A stretch of 64,000 bases of DNA from Nymphaea colorata (taxonomy: Eukaryota > Streptophyta > Magnoliopsida > Nymphaeales > Nymphaeaceae): contig NC_045145.1 in assembly GCF_008831285.2 (NCBI RefSeq), positions 19,112,040 to 19,176,039 on the forward strand, in the 5' to 3' direction. Position 1 is the stretch's first letter. Each line of letters begins with the position of its first letter. The position numbers were made by a program, and so were the translations under genes. This document shows positions 22,454 through 34,629 of this stretch, one piece after another. The notes under the pieces are model-generated. The model had not been told where the DNA came from. It ran no database searches and saw only the letters and a list, made by a program, of their open reading frames with translations.

Positions 22454-24814
22454 CTGCAAAAAAAAAAAGTGAAGTTCAATTGAAGATTATGTGGATGTGA
22501 CCGAGATTGGCCTCCAAATGAAACAAGAAGCCATCGGAATCGGAATCATACGCAGTATGAAAGAGCATGGTATTTTGAACGTATGGTTGATGTGTGTATA
22601 AATGTAAACAAATTCCGAGGCGATCCAAATACGCAAATCGATGAAAGGGCTTTGATGTAAGGACTCAAACTTGGGGACATTGGATCCTAAAGCCAAAGAA
22701 AAGAAAGAGCGCTTCGTCTCTATCGTTTGGGTAGGGATAATCTTCAGCATCCGAACCTGATCTATCGAGCGTGGACAATTCTTATACAACACGACGCTCT
22801 TTGCCCATAGTTTAATTGCACAAGCTGACAAAACTTGTATGATTCATGCATTTCGATGACACAAGATTGGTTGGTGAGTCCAGATGCTGCCAGAAGGGCC
22901 TTGGGGTGGGTGCAGCCCGAGGAGTTCGAAAGAGGTCCCGTGGCGGCAGTGCCGGAGCCGGGAGCCGGTCGAAGCGAGAGGACATAAACATTAGTCAGGA
23001 GTCAGGTCGGGTTTCAAATCACACTCCAAAGTAGATCTGGAAAGCTTCATGGACGCGTTGATTTTGCAGACTACGGGCGTAGGAAGCTCCGAAGGGAGAA
23101 GTCAAATGAGCCTCCACCGTTGACTGGGCTCAGGTGGATTTGGAAAAAAAAAAAGGAAGAAATGGAAAAATGGGCAGGGATGAAGTGGCAGTGGGGCCCA
23201 CACAGGAGGGAATCTTATCTGGTCGTCCGAAGAAAAGATTGGAGAGGTGAAGGAAAATGAAGAAATGAAAGAAGAAAAAGAGGCGTCAGGTGCCTGATCA
23301 TCGAATCCAACAGGCAACGCTTCTCTGCTCGCCGCCTTCGGCGAAACCTTCTTCTTTCGACTCGATTCGAAGACAGAGAAAAGAAAACGAACCAGAGAAG
23401 CGAAGGGAAGGTTTGACGTATCCATGGATGTCAGGATGAGCGAGAGAGCGAAGGGGACTCGGAGAAGAAAGCAAAGGAAAGCGCATGCCTCCTATCCTAT
23501 AGGCTCAAATATTTTTACGGACCAAATGCTGCGAGAGAGAAACGAAAGGGAAGCAGAATACGACGGGAAGTAGGAACTCACAACTCGGGAGAGGCAGAGG
23601 AGGCACGAACAACAGAACGGTTGATTCTTCCGCGCCTGCCGGAGCTCTGCGGCTGGCAGAATTTGAGTCCACGGTGGAGGAGATCCGATCCTTGAAGGTT
23701 GATCGCCGACATCGAAAGATTTAAGGAACGAACTGGTTGCTGCTGTTACGGAAAAGATTCAACGCCTATACGAAGAAAAAGAAGAAGAAGAGGGACGATG
23801 GTGGTAGGTGAAGAAATGGGGAGGGGGCGTCCGCGGCGTTATATTTTCTGGTGGGTGAAGTCATGAAAGGGAGGGTGGGCAGCTCTGGTTGGAACGATCG
23901 CCACGCCTCATCCCGGACTTCATTGGATAAGGTCCACAGAAACGCGGCGATATAACAGTCAGACGCCGATTCGCTCGCCTCGAAAACCGATAAAAATCTT
24001 CCCGCCGGACCCACCTGGCTTGCGGTTTCGAGTGGCCCGGGGATCTAGCAGTTAATGCTCGACTCTCCTTGTCCCCCGCCCCACCCGCGAATCGGTGGGT
24101 CTGGAACCGATAGGATCCAACCGGCTCCAGATAGGCGACCCAAGTTCATGAACTTGATGGGATTTTGCACCCGAGTTCAAGAACCGAGTTTGGCCCGCAA
24201 TTATTGGCGACGAAAATAAGAAAAAGAATCCGGGGGCCAAGTAAAACTTCCGGTGGGCAAGCGGAAACATCGGCCGCCCTCATTGGCTGCATATGACGAA
24301 TTTTTGTCCCATCTTGGGGCAGCGGCAAGTGAGACGGCGCACACGACAGTGAGGGACCGCGCTCCGCCCTGTGGTGGCGCCGGGCAGGTCAGTCGATCGC
24401 ATTATTATTTCATGTCGGTGCAGTTTTTTATTAGAAATGTGGGCTCCTCTCCTCACCATGTAGTCTGCTTCGTAGATAAATAATGAGACGATAAATATGT
24501 AAGCCAAACGTTAAGCGGACGGAATGAAGAATCTGTACTTTGAATCGTACTCAAGATGCATGTTTCCAGTTTAATTCTCACTCTTATGGCATGGAACTAT
24601 GTTTTTACATTGAAAAATGCACGTTGATAATAGTAGGCTTGTCTTTTGTTCTTTTTTTTTTTCAAGCCACCATTTTGTGCTACTGCATTTATCATTTGGG
24701 CTGTTTGATAATAGTAGCATACTGTTTATACTATTTCGATCCTATCAATGTTGTTAAAAAATGTAAAAGATTTATAAAATAGTGTCCTCTAGTGGACAAT
24801 GTGGGTTGCTTTTC
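22454..24814. other. GNAT 5' region and intergenic DNA
   Basis: It should contain the GNAT first exon and promoter. Apart from the candidate exon listed separately, no protein motif was recognised. Purine-rich stretches at 23140-23290 and 23775-23800 create low-complexity frames on the minus strand (FFFLFF-type) that I do not take as coding. Confidence 0.4.
22812..22985 (-). other. Candidate transit-peptide exon for the GNAT gene
   Basis: An ATG-started 57-codon frame upstream of GNAT exon 2 encodes an Arg/Pro/Ser-rich, acid-poor sequence (MSSRFDRLPAPALPPRDLFR at its start), the composition expected of a chloroplast transit peptide. The only phase-compatible donor I found (CTTGT|GTCATC) is weak, so the link to exon 2 is unproven. 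Confidence 0.22.
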
Positions 24815-25245
24815 TAGGTCCTGTTTGGATGGAGGGAAAGAAAGATATTCAACAATCAATCAGTCTTTTGTTTGATTGATTAATTAGTAATCAAAGAAAT
24901 GAAAGAAAATTATAAAGTTTGTTTGGTTGCAAAGAAAGAAAAAAGAAAAAAAATATAATGTAAATCCAATCTCTTCAAAATTGGACGGATTCAGAAGAAA
25001 AAGAAATCTTTCTCTTTCTACCATCTATACCCCTCTCAATTTTTTAAACATTTTGAATGTTAGGGATATTGTTATAAAATATTATAAATTAATATCATTT
25101 TCTTTCTTTTTTATCCAAACAAATTTTATAATCACATCTTTCCTTTCATTTTCTTTAGATTCTCTTCTTTTCTATTCTATTTTCTGCCTTTTTTTTTCCT
25201 TTCCATCCTTTCATTTACTTTCTCTCAATCCAAACAAAGCCTTAA
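24815..25245. mobile_element. MITE-like element with terminal inverted repeats
   Basis: The left end reads AGGTCCTGTTTGGATGGAGG and the right end, on the opposite strand, TAAGGCTTTGTTTGGATTGA, followed on both sides by GAAAG-rich sequence. This is an imperfect terminal inverted repeat of about 28 bp bounding about 430 bp of AT- and purine/pyrimidine-rich DNA with no coding capacity. GTTTGGAT termini are typical of plant non-autonomous DNA transposons. A target-site duplication could not be defined, so the superfamily is left open. Confidence 0.55.
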
Positions 25246-25700
25246 TCTCAACAGGAGCAAAACCCCGACCCAGGTATAATTAGGAATGAAATAGCAAGTA
25301 TGTGAAGCTAGGATGACCAAATAGATTAATACACCGCATCGGGGCACACTGGCTAGAGTTCCAACTTGAGCGAAAGAGTGAAGGGAAAAACCAGAGAAAC
25401 TAGTCATTGAAAGTTCAACAACGAACCCGTTTCTGTTCTGTGAGATGATTTACTGTACCAGTTGATTGCTATTTGAATCAGACTTGGCGACGGCTTGAAC
25501 CTAAAAGCAAGAACTCGGCAATACACAACACACTTGTACTCCCAGGTTTCCGCCGTCGGCAGCAGCTGGCTGTTTCATCTCCTTCGTCCAACTTGATAGA
25601 ACTGATACCTCCACCGCTGCACCGTCGGCAACGATTTCACGGCTGCTGAAACTGGAGTCTGCATTTTATCTCATGTTAGGACGGCCTGACCCTTGTCCAG

Positions 25701-28700
25701 CTATGTCGTCAGCAGCTTTGCATATAAGAGTTCGTTCCACGAGTCAGGCACGCCCGGCAGGCACCAGTGGTTGCAGTCCTGAGCTTTCGGCGGTGCTTTC
25801 CTCTCTTCTGCGCTCAACTTCGGCTTCGTGTAGATGGAAGGGTGCCCGTCTTTTCTGTAGTCCGACATCTTGGTAACGTTGAGATATGAGATTGGGGTCT
25901 TCATTCCGTGGATCACAGACTCCAGCGCCTTCGCCTTCGGCGGGTGAGACGGTAGACGGCCGTTCTCCCTTATGGGCTCCGCTTGGTTGTGACAAAAACC
26001 TCCCGTATTCCATTCCCCTCCCCTTCAAGTTGGTGAAAGAGCACAGTTATTAATTAAAGACTTGCAGGAAGAAATCAGTAAACCTTGATTGCAGACGAGT
26101 TCAGTGAACAAAAAGGGAAGCTGCAGTGGTTACCAGTAATGTGCATTCGTATACCCTCTAAAGAAAACCATGGTCTTCTTCGGGTTCACGTTTGCGTCGA
26201 GCCATTTTGCCCATGTGCTAAGCGCTCTTTTGTAACCTCTAAAATCGCTCATTTTCTTGAGAACACGGTCCTTTACTTGATAGAAATCCTTCCTGCCAGA
26301 GATTCTCATGCATGTAAGGATGTTATGCTAATTCGTTAGAACACCCACAGGCTGACAATATATGCAGTTCAATATATGAAAAAGATAAGCTTAGATGGAA
26401 AACTTTATTAAAGATAAGAATGCATTTCTAGCTTACGGAAAACGGTTCATCAGGTTTTGAGAATACCCACTTGAGAATAGATGATCCTTTTGGATTCACA
26501 TTCGCTTCATGGGGGCTTTCTATCTTTCCTAAACAGGCTAACTTTGCATACGATTCTACCAACTAAGCCAGTACTTGTATTCCGAAGTTTAATTTCCCGG
26601 TAACCCTAATCTGATAGTATGGATGGAGATGGCATATATGCGCTATAAGTTACATTTTTATATTTCTCTTAACCTTACCGAACTTTTTCGAATGTCTCAC
26701 TCTATTAGGTGAATTTATGTTATACCTAATCTATTTATAAGCATATCTCAACTAATATCATGACTTCCGGCTCAAGTTCGTGAGATCACTAAAGCAAATA
26801 TTGTAATCTTGCAAACTTGAGAAGCTTGAGTTTAGGTTAAGCTCGTCAAGTCAGACTTGAATGAGGTAAGTAGGGTTGATGATGTGATGTGTTCTCGATC
26901 GACCTATCAAGTGAATTTATAAACTGAGGCTGACATGCCTTTGTAGAGTGGTTGGCTTGCCCACCAGTTCTAACAGCTGAGTGTTGCAGGTATAAATTCC
27001 ATTGATTGCACAGGATGAGAATCTCTCACATTCTCTATCCTTACGTCCTTGGTGGATATTTGGTGGAAGGAATATTTTGTCCTTGAAAAACTTTTTTTAA
27101 GAACACCCTATGCTTGTTCAAGGACGCAATACATTTGCGTCCAATAATTAATTATTGGATCCGATAATAATGATGTATAACCATATCATATTTCTGCAAT
27201 AAGAGCATGGCCATTGTTGAAACATCCATCAACTGCCAACTTTAATTTGCCTTGTTGAAAAACTAGTTCGCCTGTTACTTCAATCAATTTGACTCGTTTG
27301 GATACTTATAATCCATTTAGCTAAGATGTTCCATATGCTTGATTTCATATAAATCTAAAAGTATTGGTCTGTAAATGTTTTTTAGATAGAAAATCTTATT
27401 CTATTGAAGAAATGAATAATAAGAATCGGTCATGAGATGAGCCTACAAATCGTGGCTAAGTATGAAGATGGAGTTGAAGAAACTGCCACTCTACTTTGAA
27501 TCTTTTAAAAAAATTAAATCTGCATTGGAGGGAACAATTTTAGGAAATTTCCTCAAAACAAGAACAGTGTTCCCGTAAAGCACCTATTTTCTGTTATCAT
27601 AATATCCCACTGTGGTGGGAGAAATACCTAACACCGAATCTATCCTCCTACTTTTATTAGCAATTTTGAAAGAGAAAACCCCAACTCAAATTATTTACTT
27701 TGGAGCACACAAAAGTTTATTTATTTTCAACTTTATTTATAAATTTAAACATATTTATCTTTTAAGTTCGACATAAATACAAAATATGTTCCCATAATTT
27801 GTTCAAGCAACACTACAGCCTCGAAGCCATATAAAATAAGTTAAAAGTTGTTACGCGATGGTAATAAGCAAAAGCAGGCGCCAGTGATAAGAAAATAAAA
27901 AAATGTGAAGCCTATCGCTGGAATTATGCAAAGATGTGAGACTCCACATGAAAATCGTTGGGGGCCCACAACGTGCTTTTCCGGATCAAGTCTCTGTTCG
28001 GATAAAAAAAAAATTATATCTACAACAAAAATGGAATCCAACAAGACCTTTTCCTAAAACATAACACTTGGCAAAAGTGAAAGGGATTGACGCAAAGATG
28101 AACGGCGGAAAGAAAATCTGAACGACTTCTGTTAAAGCAAGTCCATTAACACTAATTTTTTATTTTAGTTGTAATTGTTAAAAAGAGGAGCTACTAATCC
28201 CTTATCTACTCCAAATCATAAAATCCACACTTTAAGTTATTTTTTCAAAAAAACGGTTCCAGCTTTGCTTCTCTTAAGAGTATGAGTGGTGCCATCAAAA
28301 TTTTAATGAAGGGGGTCGAATTAAAACTTTTAAATTTTAGCTAGAGTTAAAATATAATTATTTAAAATTTTTACATAAAACGGATGAAATTTTCTTAAAT
28401 TTATATATGAATTTTTATTTTATTTTTGAAGGGTTAAAGCCCATGCGGGCCCTGCCTGGGTCCGCCACTCATTAAGAAGATACTGACAAGGAAGAAAAAT
28501 TTAAAAGAGAAAACAACTTCTTCCTAACAAAAGTGTGCAAAGGTCAATATTTAAAAAAAGACAGGTGGCTTTTAGGAACCCATTCAAATAATTGTACGGT
28601 ACAAAAGAATATATATATGAAGAAAAAAATATGATCGGTACACAATCGTTAACACTTGACTTATCCAGGGTCAACATTGGTTGTTGATCTGTCCATTACA

Positions 28701-31175
28701 CCATTATAAAATGTTAGAAGAAAATTGAAGAGAAAAATAAGATATAAAAGATTTCACTCATCTATTATGAGTTGACAACTCTTTTTTATTAATTTTTTTT
28801 CTCAAACTTCCATCTAGATTAGTTGTAATTGACCACTAATCCTAATAAAAAAATTGCATTAGCGTGCATATCGTGAATTTTTGCCTACTTCGAGTGCCAT
28901 GATTCATGGCTGCGGTAAATATATTTTAGTAAAATAATCAACGAGGTTTGCATTCTATAAGCAGAGATAGCAAAAACGAAGAGCTTTAGAGAGAAAATTA
29001 CCCGTTATTTGTCTTGGAGGGAGTAAACCAGTGGCCGGAGTTGAAGACCAGGATGTCGGCGTCCTTGTAGGAGGCGGCAGCCGATGCGATGGTGTCAAGC
29101 TTCAGGGTCGCCTTGGTCGTCCCGTCGGGCATACCAGTCTTCACTTCCTCCACCAGGAAGGCCGACCAGTAGAACTCCACGGAACAATTATAGTCCTGGA
29201 CAGCAGGGCATCCAAGAGAAGAGAATAATAAGCAGGGAAACAACGTCCCGATCGCTGTCGAGATAAGGAACATGAGCGTTCCGAACCAAAACTTCCAGAA
29301 AAGATTAAAAGACAAGGCAAATGAAAACCCCACTCAATCTCTTCGATTTGTTTGTGGGTTTGTGTTATTAGTTCACCATGAATGTGAAGCCGCCGGCATG
29401 TGGTGTTCCGAAGTTACGGCGGCCCATCGCCCACTGCACCCGCCTCTTGTCCTCCACCGAGCTCCAGAGGATGCAAATGAGAGATGCCCACATGTTCCTG
29501 TTGAGGGAGTCGCCCACAAACGCCAGACGCTTCCCTCTCAGCCTCTCCAGCATCCCTTTCCCCTCCAATCTAACAGCACAAGATTCGTTCCCGAATAAAT
29601 CCAATCGCCATTAACACTCTGCGCTAAGCAAGAGAAGAAGACAAGGGGAGCCATTTTTTTTCTTCTTTGGTCTTAATTTTTGGAGGACTGAGCAGGCCTT
29701 TTGCGGTGAAAAGGAAAACGGAGAAACCAGTCAAATATGTTTGGTCTCCTCGAAGGAGCAAAGTTGCCCCGGAGCAAAGGAACATTTTATTTTCTCATAC
29801 GAACGACCAACAGTTTTACAAGTGTAAAATTTTACATTTTGCAATGCATTCACATTCGTTAGTTAGGTTCTTATAGAATCAGATTCTAATTTCCAAGGTT
29901 CTTCAATTCTTTACCGTCGATCACCTTTTTTTTTTTTTTTTTACCACAGTAGTTATTATTATCATGAAGACTCATTCATAACAATTTAACGAAACTAACG
30001 GGCCTAAGTGAACAGGTCAGGTGGTAGCCGAGGGGCGGGAAGCTGAACAGCTGGGGTTCGTAAGGTTGATGGAACTTTTTAAAAACTTTACGAAAGCGAA
30101 GATTTCTATAAAAAATTAGGGGCTACTGGGTGGAGCTCAAGCCCTTTCATCAGTTTATCATGATCAGAAAAAGGCCGGCTCTTCTTTCAATTTTCAGGCG
30201 AAAAGGTGAGTCGATGGAGAGAAAAGGTTGCCCAAAGAAAGAGACCTACCGGATTCTCAGCACTCCGGCGTAGAGAATGGTGCTTTACCTGGGGATATTG
30301 CAATCTTTGGGCTGCCATCTCCATTTCTCGTAAAGGCTGTCCGGCCGGCCGTTCTTAATACAATTGACGGGCTCGTGTACGAAGGGACACGACCCGGCGG
30401 CGTAGAGAGGGTAGGAATCATCCCTCACCCACCTCCCCTCAAATATATTGCATTCTGCATTTCCTCCGTCTCCTCCGGCGCCCGGCCTCCTGCTAGTATT
30501 CGTCGGCCACCTTCTGCTTCGGCGTCTACGACTGGCACGACCTTCTCCAAGACCCGTGGAGGCATTACCTCCATTGATCTCCTTGATCACCATGGAGGCG
30601 TCGCCGGAAGTCGTGCCGCTGTCTCCGGCCAGAGTCACTACCGGAGCACTTGGCGTCTTGCTCGGGCTGTCCGGAACTGCCTCTCTCTCAAAGTTAGTGA
30701 CCTGGGAGAATTTCCCAGTACCATTGAGTGACTCCCTCCGGTCCTCCCATTTGCCCGCGGCACTATTCCTTCCTTCTTCAGCTGGAGCAGCGACAATTCG
30801 AATCTCGTTCTCGGGGTTCAGAGCTTCATGGGTTTCCGTCAGATTCATGGTGGCAGGAGGGGGCGGAAGAAATTGTTCTTGTTGGTAACTTCTGTAGAAA
30901 GTAGAAATGCATCGGTTTGCAGAAACAGAGTGGACAGCACTTCCCAGGAGTATCTCTTCAGTGAGCAAAATATTCCCAGTGGAGTCGTGGCCATTGCGGT
31001 CGCCGCTGGGCTTCGTGGAGATAGAGAAGGCAAGGAAGATGGTGAAGAATACGAAAGCGGTCAGGAAACCGTACGCGAAGGCCACGGTCTTCCCCGTCGT
31101 GAGGAAGGAACGGAAGCTCCTAAGCTGCTTGAGTAGCATTGTGGAGTCGGCGGGAGCCTTCCTGGTTCCCTCCAT
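25701..31175 (-). CDS. TRICHOME BIREFRINGENCE-LIKE protein (gene A), polysaccharide O-acetyltransferase family
   Basis: Five exons: 31175-30289, 29569-29377, 29195-29002, 26292-26134 and 26022-25701, giving 584 residues. Family members are Golgi type II membrane proteins that O-acetylate wall polysaccharides; the TBR clade, which this resembles, affects pectin and secondary-wall cellulose. A short basic cytosolic tail precedes the anchor [19 protein letters not shown], then a variable Ser/Thr-rich luminal stem, then the TBL domain ([33 protein letters not shown]). The catalytic Ser lies in [11 protein letters not shown] (exon 2); the Asp-His pair lies in [19 protein letters not shown] (exon 5). 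The start chosen (MEGTRK) matches MDGAKK of gene B; an in-frame ATG 22 codons upstream is less likely. Intron 3 is 2.7 kb and AT-rich. HYW replaces the usual HFR/HYR at the exon 4-5 junction. Confidence 0.92.
26293..29001. other. Large intron 3 of TBL gene A
   Basis: 2.7 kb of AT-rich DNA between exons 3 and 4, against about 0.37 kb for the same intron in gene B. It contains a degenerate dispersed repeat near 28290-28470 (listed separately) and no recognisable coding sequence. Confidence 0.7.
28290..28470. repeat. Dispersed repeat, copy 1
   Basis: The segment starts with AAGGGGGTCGAATTAAAACT and ends near GGGCCCTGCCTGGGTCCGCC. A related, diverged sequence is at 47590-47790 in the same orientation. 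The pattern of a GGGG(T)CC start, AT-rich core and CCCTG..CCGCC end is a common ancient plant transposon remnant. The class is not determined. Confidence 0.5.
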
Positions 31176-32678
31176 CGAAGAAGCAGAGGAAGAGACGTGG
31201 AGCGAAGGAAAGAAAGCGATCACCGGTTCCCTAGGACACAATTTCTTCTTGGAGCCCTTATGAACAGATTGGAGTTGGTACTTCTCTCATTAATTTATCA
31301 CTGCCGTAACTCGCAGCAGCGTTAGAAGCATTCATGGCGTTTTTTACCATAAGGTTAGGTGTTTGAGAATTTGACTGCTTGCAATTTTGTTTATGGTGCG
31401 TCTCCAAGAATATTATGTTGATATGAAAGCTGATTACTTGTAAATACTTTATTAAAAGAAATACACCTAACGCAGATTCGTACACGAAAATAATGTTGCG
31501 TGGATCGTATGGAGCTGGGCATTGGTAAGCGTGGCACTCGACTATTAGACTACCGGGAGAAGTTGCTATCGTTTGTTTGGCTTCTTGTGCTTCTAATTAA
31601 GACGTCTGACCGAAATATTAGTATCTACATGGCTGACTACGTAACAATCACTCTCAAATTATCTAGTTAATTCCGTATGGGCAGCTCGAGGAGGACCATC
31701 TATTAACAATTCCTAGTGTATTCTGGACGTCGGAAGGGAATTAATTGAAGCCTGAATCCTCTACAAACTCCTTAGCTGTGCTTCCTCGATTTCTAAGCGT
31801 ACGTACGTGCATGATATTAGTCTGAGCTGAGACTTGAACCATTTGGTTCATTTTGCTCAATAAAGTTGTAGCATAATCTGATAAACAATCTAAGACATCA
31901 AGGGCAGTTCATGTATTTGCGGATCTTATTATGATTGAAAGGGCTTTTGTAATGCAGAAAAACCCTCATAACTCCCCGCATTATCATGTTCTTATTAAGG
32001 AGAATATTCTACCTGATCATCTTCTCTTCTAATGGTAAAACTTTTTTTTTTTCCTTTCTCTTGCAGTGAGCTGGGAGGAGGGGTTTCAAAAGATTCTTGT
32101 TAAGGAGCAGTAATTATAAAAATTTTAACAAGAAAAGTGATCTTAGCTATATATCTATATATATTATATATATTTGCGGATCTACAATTACGGACACAGT
32201 GTCTACATCTAGCGTCGCCTCTACCACATCATGAGCGCTCATGGGCTTGCACACATGGTACCTTATGAACAGTGTTAAAGGCACGACGAATACTGCCAAT
32301 CACATTTTTACCTTATGAACAGTGTTTGCTGATTACACTTTTCAAATTTTTTGTGGGGAAAAAGATTTAATAACTATGATTGATTAATTTGTGAATGCTT
32401 ATGAAAGAAAATTACGTTTTTAACTAATGATACAATTGTCTGCTTTGGGTATATTTCAACATTTAAGACTGGTAACGTTTTGTGCTTTGAGTTATTTTAC
32501 AATTCAGGTGGTCATTTGTAATATCTCAAACATGAAACTTTCATCTGTAGATATAGCAAAAGTTGAGCAGTTATGATTATGACTTTTCTTGAATTAATCG
32601 TCCAAAGGGTCAAAGGGATATGGCTATACGGCCCATGGGTCTTATCATGTTCTTAATAATCCTGTAACCATGAGTACA
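30741..32678. repeat. Segmental duplication block 2, upstream copy
   Basis: Covers the 5' half of exon 1 of TBL gene A and about 1.5 kb of its upstream region. It recurs at 61090-63074 in the same orientation with scattered substitutions. It has a short interrupted TA tract near 32143-32173, which is a long pure run in the other copy. Apart from the exon, it contains no recognised gene. Confidence 0.92.
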
Positions 32679-33060
32679 TATATGTTAAAGTACTATAATT
32701 ACTTAACCTTCGTAAGTCCAGATCATGTTCATAATTTTTTCTTTTCTTTTGGCCATCGGATGACTTGGTCACAGAATCAAGATACCCATCCTCTTCCGTA
32801 TTTGTTTGCAGGAAATTAATATCCGAGCGCGTTTCGAAATGATTCAAGATCGAGGAAGCAGGCGCGAACTTACATCAACATCCAACCGCGTCGTCGATGG
32901 AGTCGACCTTCTTGTCTCTGCTTCCGACTTGATGAAATTGACGATATATCTATAATCTGTAATTAATTTGTTGATGGCTGATCAACCTGGAGGGAAGGGC
33001 GTTTTCCGGCATGTGGGATTCATGACACTTCTACCTGACCCTTACTCCTGCTACGTCACC
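31176..33060. promoter_or_regulatory. Upstream region of TBL gene A
   Basis: Presumed promoter and 5' UTR of the minus-strand TBL gene A. No specific element can be assigned with confidence. The first 1.5 kb is duplicated downstream with few changes, so any promoter elements would be present in both copies. Confidence 0.35.
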
Positions 33061-33261
33061 GGTAGCTCTTCACGGACAGCGGACCAATGACTGCAATCCT
33101 GAATTCTCAACGGAGATCTCTCAGGCGTTCGGGAGATATTGGCCGGAAGGGTAGGCGACCTTTCTGTTGTCCGTCGTCTTGGTTATATATGTTGAGACAC
33201 GAGACTGCCATTTTTCGTTCCCTTCATTGTGACACAGTAGCCACTACCATTCCATTTCCGT

Positions 33262-33720
33262 CCGCTTCAAGTACTTCCAGAGGAGAGGAGAAGTTGAAAA
33301 CTTACAGGAATTGCAGGAAGTAGTGGTGAACACAATTCCAGGGAATTCGGACCAGAAAAAGGGAAGTTAGTACCTAGCAGTAGTGAAAAACCTCGAAAGA
33401 AGCAAGGGTCATGTTGGGGTTCAAACTTGCGCGTTTAATCGGTTAGCCCCTGTTTTAATGCACCTTTCCTCTTGAGAGCTCTTCCAAGCTCCAAATAGGC
33501 GCCGTGGTTGACGGATTGGTAGTAATTTAAGTATTTTTCACCCGCTTCGAGTTGCTAGATCCGGAGGTGAAAAGAGCAGTTGAAAACTTTAAAGAGTTGC
33601 AGAAAGCAGTAATGAACACAATTCCGGAGAGTTCGAACCAGAAAAAGAGGGAGAAATGTGCAGTAGCAGTACATGTATAATGGTCACATGACTACCCTCG
33701 AACGAAGACCCTGGTCTTGC
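33262..33720. repeat. Local tandem duplication inside the TBL relic
   Basis: Two units of about 160-180 bp, starting at about 33262 and 33542 (offset about 280 bp). They share CCGCTTC, AGTTGAAAAC, GTGAACACAATTCC / ATGAACACAATTCC and GAACGAAGACC-type motifs. Each unit includes intron 4-like sequence and the exon 4 trace, explaining why exon 4 is seen twice. Confidence 0.65.
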
Positions 33721-34629
33721 ACGTGCCCTGCGGGCTCATGTTCTCGTGGACTTCCTCTGAGCTCTTTCAATATATGTGTATATATATTAATCTTCCTGCC
33801 AGAGTCTCCACCCAGAAAGAAGACAATGCTTCAGAATTATTCAATGACAAGCCGAGTGTGGGGTTTGCTTTTTCTTTCTTTTTTCTGAAACAATTCGTCT
33901 GCAACATTTTCCATCACCAAGTGAGTGATTACAAATGAATGGGATGGACGATGGAGGTCATAGGATTCTGATCAGCCTCATAATTTCTTCGTATTATGGG
34001 GATCTCTGCAAGGGAATCATATTGACCATTCCATCTCTACCTCCCTAAAGGAAAAGGACGGTCGAAGTTAATTGTATCTGTTGCAGTTCAGAAATGCGAC
34101 TCCCACATGCATAATGAAACTTTGATTTCTTGCAAACGCCGAGACCATTTCACATTTCATTTGGTTTGGCTGGCCTGACACCATTAATTTCCTATTTTAA
34201 TCGAACCTATCTACCTAAAGTTGAACAATAGTTGAGAAAAAAAAAATTAAGTTGATGAAGTAGAAGTTTGTGGAAAGAAGATATGGAAGACATTGTCACA
34301 AAAAAAGTGTACGATTATTCGATACGATCAGTAAAAAAAATTGGTATAATACGATAAAGTTGTATATTTTGATAATAAAACGGAAAAATTTCGGTAAATT
34401 TTTAAAAAATTTAAAAAATTTTAAAAATTTTAAAAATTATAAAAAATAAAAAAATCATAAAAAATACAAAAATGCAAAAATAAGTGTATAATACACCTAT
34501 AATACGCGCTTTATTCATTTTTTTTATTTTCTAGTGTTTTTTTTTAAAAAGGCGTCTTTTTAATGTTTAATGCGATTGAAGCATTTTTGGCATATTATAT
34601 GCGTCTTTTTGACAAAAAAAAAGACACGA
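33698..34629. repeat. Segmental duplication block 3, upstream copy
   Basis: It starts inside the second exon 4 trace of the TBL relic and recurs at 63078-63988. It includes AT-rich sequence near 34310-34520 with TACGATA/TATCG motifs. Similarity weakens at the right edge, which coincides with the end of the window in the other copy. Confidence 0.88.
34310..34520. repeat. AT-rich repeat with TACGATA motifs
   Basis: Sequence with ATACGATCAG, ATACGATAAAG and long A/T runs ending near AATACGCGC. A similar composition and TATCGTA motifs occur at 55545-55835, immediately left of the second duplication copy. It is probably a non-autonomous transposon remnant; no termini could be defined. Confidence 0.45.

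Noticed and set aside
22487..22831. 114-codon minus-strand frame upstream of GNAT exon 2
   Set aside because: No transit-peptide-like composition or homology that I recognise, and it is separated from exon 2 by the poly-T acceptor tract.
23102..23425. 107-codon minus-strand frame near the GNAT 5' end
   Set aside because: Phe/Ser/Pro-rich translation of pyrimidine-rich DNA; probably leader or promoter sequence.
26937..27020. tRNA-like segment with a GGTTCTAA-type stretch
   Set aside because: No cloverleaf can be formed, and the D- and T-arm consensus positions do not fit.
30228..31263. Several plus-strand frames opposite TBL gene A exon 1 (up to 167 codons)
   Set aside because: Shadows of the minus-strand exon, which has the membrane anchor and TBL domain start.
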